From positions 62,001 to 126,000 of the forward strand of contig JOFO01000001.1 in assembly GCA_000721275.1 (NCBI GenBank): a DNA stretch of 64,000 bases, read 5' to 3'. The notes under the pieces are model-generated. The model made no database searches. It saw only the letters and a list, made by a program, of their open reading frames with translations, and was not told the origin of the DNA. Shown one piece after another: positions 17,898-25,146 of the stretch (the stretch's first letter is position 1; each line of letters starts with the position of its first letter). The position numbers were made by a program, and so were the translations under genes. The stretch is from Microtetraspora glauca. Its GTDB lineage: Bacteria > Actinomycetota > Actinomycetes > Streptomycetales > Streptomycetaceae.

Positions 17898-18605
17898 ATG
17901 GACACCCCCGACAGCCCGGCGCCCCTCCACGGCGGCCGGCACCACGAACCCGATCTGCGGAGCATGACCCGCATCAACCTCCGGCCGATCGCGTCACCGA
18001 TGCCCCTCGGCTTCTACGCCGTGGCCATCGCCTCGGTCGTCGCCGGCTGCTTCCAGCTCGGCGTGTTCGAGGAGGACGCGGGCCGGGCCGTCGCCTTCAC
18101 CGTCCTGCCGGCCTTCGTGCTCCAGCTGCTCGTGGGCGTCCTCGCGTTCGCCGCCCGGGACGTGCTCGCGGCCACGCTGATGGCCTGCTTCTCGGGGACG
18201 TGGCTGGCGACCTCCCTGGTCCTGGCCTTCGATCCGCCGGGCGGCGCGGAGGTGCTGGGCGTGCTGAACCTCGCCTTCGCCGTGTTCGCCGGCCTGATGG
18301 CGAGCGTGGCGCGGGCCAAGCGTGCCCTGTGGCTCGTCCTGTGCGCGGCCGTCCCCCGGTTCGCCGCGGCCGCCGCCTTCAACCTGTCCGGCGCCGCCTG
18401 GCTGGGCACCGTCTCCGGCGTCCTCGCCCTGGTCCTGGCCTCCGCGGCCCTGTACGCGGCCTTCGCGCTGATGCTGGAGGACATGCGGGGCGAGCAGGTC
18501 CTGCCGATCGGCCGCAGCGGCCCGGCGCACCACGCCGTCGAGGGCGACCTCTCCGTCCAGTTGCGCAACCTCGAACGCGCCGCGGGTGTCCGCCGCACGC
18601 TCTGA
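17898..18605 (+). CDS. GPR1/FUN34/YaaH-like membrane protein
   Basis: The 235-residue product starts at ATG 17898. After a hydrophilic tail ('HHEPDLRSMTRINLRPIA') comes SPMPLGF, which corresponds to the NPxPLG motif of the acetate-permease family. About six hydrophobic helices follow, ending 'FALMLEDMRGEQVLPIGR', another family hallmark. Relatives transport acetate or succinate or are channel-like. In this block it could move small carboxylates released by the hydrolases (inference). Confidence 0.72.
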   Translation: MDTPDSPAPLHGGRHHEPDLRSMTRINLRPIASPMPLGFYAVAIASVVAGCFQLGVFEEDAGRAVAFTVLPAFVLQLLVGVLAFAARDVLAATLMACFSGTWLATSLVLAFDPPGGAEVLGVLNLAFAVFAGLMASVARAKRALWLVLCAAVPRFAAAAAFNLSGAAWLGTVSGVLALVLASAALYAAFALMLEDMRGEQVLPIGRSGPAHHAVEGDLSVQLRNLERAAGVRRTL

Positions 18606-18651
18606 GGCGCCTCCCGTCGTCCCGTACCCGGACCTGCCCCGAGGAGTCTCC

Positions 18652-19065
18652 GTGCGGCCCGTGCAGCAGCTCGTCACGGCGAAGGTGTCGTCGCCGGACC
18701 ACGGCGCGGTCCGGCTGGTGGTGGGGATACGCCACGACCCGGGCGACCCGCTCGCCGTGCGCCTCGACTTCGCCCCCGCCGACGGCATGGACGAGCACAC
18801 GGCGGCGACCTGGGTCTTCGCCCGGAGCCTGCTGGAGGAGGGGGTCGCCGCGGCCGTGGGCGACGGCGACGTCCGGGTGCGGCCCGGCGGCGCGGGCGAG
18901 ACGGACGTCGAACTGGTCTCCCTGTACGGCTCCTGCGTGGCCCGCTTCCGCACGGACGCCCTGCGCTCCTTCCTGTCCCTGACCGAGACCCCGTCCCCTC
19001 AGGCCGCCGCGCGGATCCGGACCGCACTCGACCGGACGCTCCTCACCATCCTCGGGCGCGTCTAG
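18652..19065 (+). CDS. SsgA-like sporulation/cell-division protein (SALP)
   Basis: GTG 18652 with GAGGAG 5 nt upstream gives 137 residues, almost exactly the length of SsgA (136). An in-frame GTG at 18586 exists but overlaps the previous gene. Family features are 'VRLVVGIRHDPGDPLAVRLDF', 'ATWVFARSLLEEG' (SsgA has TWTFARDLL), 'GDGDVRVRP' and 'ALRSFLSLTETP'. SALPs are restricted to morphologically complex actinomycetes and control septum and spore-wall steps. Its presence in a catabolic-looking block is unusual. Confidence 0.8.
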   Translation: MRPVQQLVTAKVSSPDHGAVRLVVGIRHDPGDPLAVRLDFAPADGMDEHTAATWVFARSLLEEGVAAAVGDGDVRVRPGGAGETDVELVSLYGSCVARFRTDALRSFLSLTETPSPQAAARIRTALDRTLLTILGRV

Positions 19066-19114
19066 CCCCTCCCGGCCCCCCTTTCTTCCCTCACCGACCA
19101 CGAGAGGTCCCGCC

Positions 19115-21013
19115 ATGACGACGATGCCGGTCAGCGGCGTCACCCCCTTTCCCGACCTGGACGACGGCGACGCCGCCGACCTCGTCGTCCGCAACGCCAA
19201 GGTCCACACCGGCGATCCGCAGCGGCCGGCCGCGACGGCCCTCGCGGTCCGCGACGGCAGGATCACCGCCGTCGGTGACGAGGCGGCGGTCGCGCGGCAC
19301 GTGGGCCGGCGGACACGCGTCGTCGACGCGCTGGGCCGCCGGATCGTCCCCGGCCTCAACGACTCGCACCTGCACGTGATCCGGGGCGGACTCAACTACG
19401 TCCTGGAGCTGCGCTGGGACGGCGTCCCCTCGCTGCGGCAGGCGCTGGCCATGCTGCGCGAACAGGCCGGCCGCACCCCGAAGGGCCAGTGGATACGGGT
19501 GGTCGGCGGCTGGACGGCGGACCAGTTCGCCGAGCGGCGGATGCCGACGGTGGCGGAACTGAACGCCGCCGCCCCGGACACCCCCGTCTTCGTCCTGCAC
19601 CTGTACCAGTCCGCCCTGATGAACCGCGCCGCCGTACGTGCCGCCGGCTACACCCGCGACACGCCCGACCCCCGGGGCGGGCAGATCGTGCGCGGCCGGG
19701 ACGGGGAACCGACGGGGGTGCTGCTCGCCGCGCCCGGCGCGCTCGTCCTCTACTCGACGCTCGCGGCGGCGCCCACGCTGGGCGAGGAGGACCGGAAGAC
19801 GTCCACCCGGCACTTCCTGCGGGAACTCAACCGGTTCGGCCTCACCTCCGCCGTCGACGCGGCCGGCGGGTTCCAGAGCTTCCCGGAGAACTACCGGACC
19901 GTCACCGAACTGGCCCGCGCCGGACAGCTCTCGCTGCGGATCGCGTACCACCTCTTCCCGCAGACCGCCGGCCAGGAGCTGGACGACCTGCGGCGGTGGA
20001 TCGCGACCGTGCGCCCGGACGAGGGCGACGAGTGGCTGCGGCTGAACGGCGCCGGGGAGAACCTGACCTGGGCGGCGGCCGACTTCGAGAACTTCTCCGA
20101 GCCCCGGCCCGAACTCGCCGCCGGATACGAGGCGGAGTTCGAGAAGGCCGTCCGGCTCCTGATGGAGAACGGCTGGGGCTTCCGGCTGCACGCCACCTAC
20201 GACGAGACGATCAGCCGGGACCTGGCGGTCTTCGAGAAGCTGGCGGCCGACGGCCTCTTCCCGTCCGGCAACCGGTGGCTGTTCGACCACGCCGAGACGG
20301 TGTCCGCCCGGAGCCTGGAGCGGATCGCGGCGCTGGGCGGCTCGATCGGCGTGCAGAACCGCATGTCCTTCCAGGGCCGGGCCTTCGCCGACCGGTACGG
20401 CGCCGAGGCCGCCGCCCGTACGCCGCCGGTCACGGAGATGCTGGAGCGCGGCCTGCCGGTGGCGGCGGGCACGGACGCGACGCGGGTCTCGTCGTACAAC
20501 CCGTGGGTGGCGCTGCACTGGCTCGTCACCGGACGCACCGTGGGCGACCTGCGCCTGTACCCGCCGGACCGGCTGGTGTCGCGGGAGAAGGCGCTGGAGC
20601 TGTACACGGTCGGCGGCGCCCGGATGACGGGCGAGGACGGGGTGAAGGGCCTGCTGCGGGAGGGTTTCCTGGCGGACTTCGCGGTCCTGTCGCACGACTA
20701 CTTCGCCGTCCACGAGGCCGACATCCCGCACATCGAGTCGGTCCTCACCGTCGTCGGCGGCCGGCTGGTCCACGCGGCGGCGGAGTACGAGGGCCTGGAC
20801 GAGGCGATCCCGCCCGTCAGTCCCTCGTGGAGCCCGGTGGCCCACTTCGGCGGCTACCAGGCGTCCCCGCCGCCCGGGGTCACCGGGGCGCGCCAGGCCG
20901 ACCGTCTGGCGGAGGCGGTGGCGGAGTCGGAGCGGCACCGCCAGTGGCGCGCCGCCCGCGGCTTCGCCCCCGAGAGCGACCCCCGGGTCTTCGATCCCTG
21001 CTTCGTCCTCTGA
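19115..21013 (+). CDS. Amidohydrolase of the YtcJ-like (amidohydrolase_3) family
   Basis: The 632-residue product begins MTTMPVSG after GAGAGG. It has the N-terminal composite beta-sandwich ('ADLVVRNAKVHTGDP...ALAVRDGRITAVGDE'), the metal-binding HxH in NDSHLHV, a His in FRLHATYD, a His in WLFDHAETVS and an Asp in PVAAGTDATR. It ends with 'VKGLLREGFLADFAVL'. YtcJ-type enzymes are predicted metal-dependent hydrolases of amide or cyclic substrates in the cytoplasm; the true substrate is unknown. It lies inside the hydrolase block, 49 nt after the SsgA-like gene. Confidence 0.86.
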   Translation: MTTMPVSGVTPFPDLDDGDAADLVVRNAKVHTGDPQRPAATALAVRDGRITAVGDEAAVARHVGRRTRVVDALGRRIVPGLNDSHLHVIRGGLNYVLELRWDGVPSLRQALAMLREQAGRTPKGQWIRVVGGWTADQFAERRMPTVAELNAAAPDTPVFVLHLYQSALMNRAAVRAAGYTRDTPDPRGGQIVRGRDGEPTGVLLAAPGALVLYSTLAAAPTLGEEDRKTSTRHFLRELNRFGLTSAVDAAGGFQSFPENYRTVTELARAGQLSLRIAYHLFPQTAGQELDDLRRWIATVRPDEGDEWLRLNGAGENLTWAAADFENFSEPRPELAAGYEAEFEKAVRLLMENGWGFRLHATYDETISRDLAVFEKLAADGLFPSGNRWLFDHAETVSARSLERIAALGGSIGVQNRMSFQGRAFADRYGAEAAARTPPVTEMLERGLPVAAGTDATRVSSYNPWVALHWLVTGRTVGDLRLYPPDRLVSREKALELYTVGGARMTGEDGVKGLLREGFLADFAVLSHDYFAVHEADIPHIESVLTVVGGRLVHAAAEYEGLDEAIPPVSPSWSPVAHFGGYQASPPPGVTGARQADRLAEAVAESERHRQWRAARGFAPESDPRVFDPCFVL

Positions 21014-21137
21014 CCGACCCGCACGGGCTTCGCGGCCGACGAGCCATGCAGGGAGAGAACAGCCCCGGCCACCCTGAGCAAAGCCCCGGGGACCGTCACC
21101 GTCCTACCGTCGGATCATGAACAACGCAGCACAGCAA

Positions 21138-21156
21138 GTCAATTGACGTTACGTCA
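21138..21156. promoter_or_regulatory. Overlapping palindromes, putative operator/promoter region
   Basis: GTCAATTGAC (21138-21147) is a perfect 10-bp palindrome. It overlaps TGACG-TTA-CGTCA (21144-21156), a perfect 5-bp-arm repeat. The first 12 bases match the box at 15399 in 11 of 12 positions. It lies 40-58 nt upstream of the isochorismatase-like gene in the largest gap within the block, marking a likely internal promoter. Confidence 0.5.
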
Positions 21157-21195
21157 GCCATTTTCCCTCACCCTCCCTTCCCGAAAGGAACCGTC

Positions 21196-21864
21196 ATGAC
21201 CACGTTCGACTCCGCCAAGGTCACGGCCGCCCCCAGCCCCGACCTGCTCACCCCCGACAACGCGATGATGCTGTTCGTGGACCACCAGCCGCAGATGTTC
21301 TTCGGCGCGGCCAGCTCCGACCGGGCCGGGGTCATCAACGCCACCGTCGGCCTCGCCAAGGCGGCCACCGTCTTCGACGTCCCCGTCGTGCTGTCCACCG
21401 TGGCCGCCGAGTCGTTCTCCGGCCCGCTCCTGCCGCAGCTGCGCGAGGTCTTCCCCAAGCACGAGGTCGTGGACCGCACCACGATGAACGCCTGGGAGGA
21501 CCCGGCGCTCGTCGAGGCGGTCAAGGCCACCGGCCGCAGCAAGATCATCCTTTCCGGGCTGTGGACCGAGGTCTGCCTCGTCCTGCCCGCCCTCTCCGCC
21601 CTCAGCCAGGGCTACGAGGTGTACGTGGTCGCCGACGCCTCCGCCGGCGTCACGCCCGAGGCCCACGAGCACGCCATGCAGCGCATGACCGCGGCCGGCG
21701 CCGTCCCGGTCACCTGGCTCCAGGTGCTGCTGGAGCTCCAGCGCGACTGGGCGCGCGGCGAGACGTACAGCCAGACGCTCGACGTGGTGAAGGAGCACGG
21801 CGGCGCCTACGGCATGGGGGTCGTCTACGCCCAGTCCATGATCGACCCGCACGCCGCCGGCTGA
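21196..21864 (+). CDS. Isochorismatase-family hydrolase (YcaC-like)
   Basis: The 222-residue product has the cysteine-hydrolase triad: Asp in MLFVDHQPQM, Lys in ATGRSKIILSG and Cys in WTEVCLVLPAL. The sequence 'TMNAWEDPALVEAVK' is close to YcaC-type proteins. Such enzymes are cytoplasmic multimers; YcaC's own substrate is unsettled. AAGGAA precedes the ATG. It begins the second half of the block, just below the palindromic box, with DoxX, Dps and two alpha/beta hydrolases after it. Confidence 0.88.
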   Translation: MTTFDSAKVTAAPSPDLLTPDNAMMLFVDHQPQMFFGAASSDRAGVINATVGLAKAATVFDVPVVLSTVAAESFSGPLLPQLREVFPKHEVVDRTTMNAWEDPALVEAVKATGRSKIILSGLWTEVCLVLPALSALSQGYEVYVVADASAGVTPEAHEHAMQRMTAAGAVPVTWLQVLLELQRDWARGETYSQTLDVVKEHGGAYGMGVVYAQSMIDPHAAG

Positions 21865-21901
21865 TCCCGCGTCCGACCGTCACGATCCCTGGAGCACGAC
21901 G

Positions 21902-22444
21902 ATGGACATCGGTCTGCTGGTCCTGCGGCTTCTCGTCGGCCTCCTGGTCGCCGGGCACGGAGTGCAGAAGGTGAGCTTCCGGCTCGGCGGCAAGGGGCTG
22001 GCGGGCGGTGCCGCGGAGTTCCGGGGCGACGGCTTCCGCGGCGGCGCGCTGACGGCCGTCGCCGCGGGCGGCTCCCAGATCGGGGCGGGGCTGCTGCTCG
22101 CGGCCGGCGCCCTGACCCCGCTGGCCGCGACCGGTGTCGTCGGCGTGATGACCGTGGCCCTGACGGTGAAGCTGCCGCACGGGCTGTGGGTCCAGAACGA
22201 CGGCTACGAGTACCCGCTGGTCCTCATGGTCCTGCCCGCGGTCCTCACCCTCACCGGTCCGGGCCGCTGGTCCGCGGACGCGGCCCTGGGCCTGGCGCCC
22301 TGGTCCCCCTGGTGGTGCCTCGTCGCCGTGGCCGGCGGGGTGGGCAGCGGCCTGGCCGTCCGCGCGCTGCTGCACCGCCCCACACCCCCGGGGACCGGCT
22401 CCCGGCCCCGTACCCGCCCCTCAGACATCCGGAGTGGAACATGA
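21902..22444 (+). CDS. DoxX-family membrane protein
   Basis: The 180-residue product has four hydrophobic helices: 'DIGLLVLRLLVGLLVAGHGVQK', the Gly-rich 'GAGLLLAAGALTPLAATGV', 'VALTVKLPHGLWVQNDGYEYPL' and a C-terminal pair. The early GHGVQK and the GYEYPL motif are typical of DoxX proteins, which link to thiol/redox stress. The stop TGA overlaps the next ATG (ATGA), so translation is coupled to the Dps-like gene. Confidence 0.82.
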   Translation: MDIGLLVLRLLVGLLVAGHGVQKVSFRLGGKGLAGGAAEFRGDGFRGGALTAVAAGGSQIGAGLLLAAGALTPLAATGVVGVMTVALTVKLPHGLWVQNDGYEYPLVLMVLPAVLTLTGPGRWSADAALGLAPWSPWWCLVAVAGGVGSGLAVRALLHRPTPPGTGSRPRTRPSDIRSGT

Positions 22445-23016
22445 CGGCTCCCCCGTCCCTCGACGCCCCGCCCCCGCACCAGAGCCGGAAGGACGGGCAG
22501 TTGCAGGAGTTCGGCACCGTGCGGCACGTGGGCGTCGGCCTCTCCCGCGACGCCCGGCTGTACTCCTGCCGGCGCCTCAACCTCCTGCTGGCCGACACCC
22601 AGATGCTGTACGCGCTGTACAAGAAGCACCACTGGCTCATGCGCGGCCCGACCTTCCACCAGCTGCACCTGCTGTTGGACCGGCAGGCGGAGCAGCAGCT
22701 GGCGATCACCGATCTGCTCGCCGAGCGTGTGCAGAGCCTCGGCGGCGTCGCGGTGGGGGACCCCCGGCACGCCGCCGAGATGACCCGCGTCCCCCGCCCG
22801 CCCGACGGCGTGGAGCCGGTGCCCGGCATGCTCGCGCGCCTCCTGGAGGCCCACGAGACGATCCTCCTCGACGCGCGGGACGCGGCGCGCCGGGTGGCGG
22901 ACCTGGGCGATGCGGGCAGCGAGGGCCTGATCGTCTCCGAGGTCATCCGGACCGGCGAGACCCACACCTGGTTCCTCGGCGAGCACCTGGTCGACACCCC
23001 TCTGACCCGCGCCTGA
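22441..23016 (+). CDS. Dps-family ferritin-like DNA-protection protein
   Basis: The 191-residue product is of normal Dps length. The ferroxidase-centre helix is visible as KKHHWLMRGPTFHQLH, followed by 'LLLDRQAEQQLAITDLLAERV' (about residues 60-95), i.e. H...H...D..E spacing. Near the end is 'RTGETHTWFLGEHL'. Dps dodecamers oxidise and store iron and shield DNA under oxidative stress. The gene is translationally coupled to DoxX, which supports a redox-stress role for this half of the block. Confidence 0.85.
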   Translation: MTAPPSLDAPPPHQSRKDGQLQEFGTVRHVGVGLSRDARLYSCRRLNLLLADTQMLYALYKKHHWLMRGPTFHQLHLLLDRQAEQQLAITDLLAERVQSLGGVAVGDPRHAAEMTRVPRPPDGVEPVPGMLARLLEAHETILLDARDAARRVADLGDAGSEGLIVSEVIRTGETHTWFLGEHLVDTPLTRA

Positions 23017-23123
23017 ACGGCGTTCCCTCTTCGCCCCGCCCCTCACCAGAACCCGTCCCTCACGCGAACCCGTCCCTCACGCGAACCGCCCGTCACGAGA
23101 CCCCGCCCAGAAAGCGCAGACGC

Positions 23124-23981
23124 ATGTCACACCCTCAGTCCCTGTCCGCGAAAGGCCTTTCGCGGCGTACGGCGCTCACGGCCGGTGCCGCCACGGTCGC
23201 CTCGCTCGGCGTCGCAGCCGCCGCCGCGGCCCCGGCCGCCGCCCGGGACCACGCCCCCTCCGGCGGGTCCCGGCCCACGATCGTCCTGGTCCACGGCGCG
23301 TTCGCCGACGCGTCCAGCTGGTCGCCCGTCATCGAACGGCTCCAGGACCGCGGCCACCGGGTGCTGGCCCCCGCCAACCCGCTGCGCGGACTCCACCACG
23401 ACGCGGCCCACCTCACGGCCTTCCTGGCGGGCGTCGAGGGCCCCGTCGTCCTGGCGGGCCACTCCTACGGCGGCGCGGTGATCACCCAGGCCGCCGCGCG
23501 CACCCCGGGCGTCCGGGCGCTCGCCTACGTCGCGGCGTTCATGCCCGACGCGGGCGAGGTGCTGGGCGAGCTGTCGTCGCGGTTCCCCGGCTCGCAGCTG
23601 GCGGCGGCGCTCACCCAGGTGCCCGCGCCCGCGCCCGACGGCTCGCCCGGCCTCGACCTGTACATCCGGACCGAGTCGTTCCACCAGGTGTTCGCCCAGG
23701 ACGTGCGGCGCGACACCGCGCGCGTCCTGGCCGCCGTCCAGCGTCCGCTGAGCGCCACCGCCTTCGGCGACCAGGCGACGGCGGCGGCCTGGCGCACCCT
23801 GCCGTCCTGGACGCTGGTCGCCGGCGAGGACCACGGCATCCCGCCGGAGCTCCAGCGCTTCCAGGCCCGGCGCGCGGGGTCACACACGGTCGAGGTGCCC
23901 AGCTCGCACCTGCCCCTGCACAGCTTCCCCCAGGCCGTGACCTCGCTGATCCGCTCGGCCACCGACGCCGTCCGGCGCTGA
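23124..23981 (+). CDS. Tat-exported alpha/beta hydrolase
   Basis: The 285-residue product starts at ATG 23124. The twin-arginine signal is GLSRRTALTAGAATVASLG, followed by an Ala-rich h-region and an AAARDH-like cleavage zone near residue 42. The mature part has the oxyanion HGAFADASSW, the nucleophile in AGHSYGG, and His near the end in SSHLPLHS. It resembles the pyrethroid-hydrolase/esterase-like group of exported alpha/beta hydrolases. It would act outside the membrane, unlike the two cytoplasmic esterases at the front of the block. Confidence 0.86.
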   Translation: MSHPQSLSAKGLSRRTALTAGAATVASLGVAAAAAAPAAARDHAPSGGSRPTIVLVHGAFADASSWSPVIERLQDRGHRVLAPANPLRGLHHDAAHLTAFLAGVEGPVVLAGHSYGGAVITQAAARTPGVRALAYVAAFMPDAGEVLGELSSRFPGSQLAAALTQVPAPAPDGSPGLDLYIRTESFHQVFAQDVRRDTARVLAAVQRPLSATAFGDQATAAAWRTLPSWTLVAGEDHGIPPELQRFQARRAGSHTVEVPSSHLPLHSFPQAVTSLIRSATDAVRR

Positions 23982-24008
23982 CGGCGCCCCACTCCCGAAG
24001 GACTGACC

Positions 24009-24890
24009 GTGTCTCTTCCCTCCGAGAACTCCTACGCCCGCGACCTGGCCCAGGTCGAACGGGCCAACGCCGACGGCCGGATCCCCGTGGTCTTCGTCCA
24101 CGGCCTCTGGCTCCTGCCCACCAGCTGGGAGCGGTGGGCGGCGGTCTTCGACGCCGCCGGCTTCGTCCCGGTGCTGCCGGGCTGGCCCGACGACCCCGAG
24201 ACGGTCGAGGAGGCCCACGCCCACCCCGAGGTCTTCGCCGGCAAGAGCGTCGGCCAGGTCGCCGACCACTTCTGCGACCTCGTGCGCAAGCTCGACCGCA
24301 GGCCGGTGGTGGTCGGGCACTCCTTCGGCGGCCTGATCACGCAGATCATCGCGGGCCGCGGGTTGTCCCGGGCCTCCGTCGCCATCGACCCGGCCCCGTT
24401 CCGGGGCGTGCTGCCGCTGCCGCTGTCGTCGCTGCGCGCGGCGAGCGTGGTGCTCGGCAACCCCGCCAACTACCACCGGGCCGTGCCCCTCACCTACGAG
24501 CAGTTCCGGTACTCCTTCGCCAACGCCGTCGGCGAGGAGGAGGCGCGCGAGCTGTACGAGACCTTCGCCGTGCCGGCGCCGGGCGAGCCGCTGTTCCAGG
24601 CGGCGGTCGCGAACGTCAACCCCTGGACGGAGGTCAAGGTGGACACCCTGAACCCCGAGCGGGGCCCCCTCCTCATCCTGTCCGGGGAGAAGGACAACAC
24701 CGTGCCGTGGGCCATCGCCCACGCCTCGTACAAGAAGCAGGTGCGCAACGAGTCCGCGGTCACGGAGATCCAGGAGATCCCGGGCCGGGGGCACGCCCTC
24801 ACCATCGACAGCGGATGGCGCGAGGTCGCCGACACGGCCCTCGCCTTCCTCGGCCGTCACGTCGACCCGGCGTCGGGAGACGCGGCCTGA
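24009..24890 (+). CDS. Alpha/beta hydrolase
   Basis: The 293-residue GTG-initiated product has the oxyanion HGLWLLPTSW, the nucleophile in VGHSFGG, an acid near 'LILSGEKDNTVP' and His in IPGRGHALT. This arrangement is typical of alpha/beta-hydrolase_1/6 enzymes, often annotated as haloalkane dehalogenase- or arylesterase-like in Actinobacteria. Substrate unknown. The gene starts 27 nt after the Tat-exported hydrolase and is the last of the block; a strong hairpin follows. Confidence 0.86.
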   Translation: MSLPSENSYARDLAQVERANADGRIPVVFVHGLWLLPTSWERWAAVFDAAGFVPVLPGWPDDPETVEEAHAHPEVFAGKSVGQVADHFCDLVRKLDRRPVVVGHSFGGLITQIIAGRGLSRASVAIDPAPFRGVLPLPLSSLRAASVVLGNPANYHRAVPLTYEQFRYSFANAVGEEEARELYETFAVPAPGEPLFQAAVANVNPWTEVKVDTLNPERGPLLILSGEKDNTVPWAIAHASYKKQVRNESAVTEIQEIPGRGHALTIDSGWREVADTALAFLGRHVDPASGDAA

Positions 24891-24917
24891 CCGCCGGCTG
24901 ATTCCCGCGCCCCTCCG

Positions 24918-24955
24918 AGCGGCCGGTCCGGACCTCGCGTCCCGGACCGGCCGCT
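24918..24955 (+). terminator. Hairpin terminator of the hydrolase block
   Basis: The 14-bp perfect stem AGCGGCCGGTCCGG with its complement encloses a 10-nt loop, located 28 nt after the last hydrolase stop codon and well before the LAL start. Confidence 0.82.
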
Positions 24956-25146
24956 GTGCGTGCTGCGGGTACGCGTCCGGGGTGCGAAGTCCGCCTCGGC
25001 ATCGGCCTGTTCTGGCCTGTGGCTGCACGGCTTCGGCCTGTGCGTGCACGGCCGCCGGTCCCGCCCCTCCCGCGTCCTAGCGTCGGAACCGTGGCGGGGG
25101 CCGCACCCCCGCCGGTCGGCTCATGCACGGTACGGGGAGCGGCACG

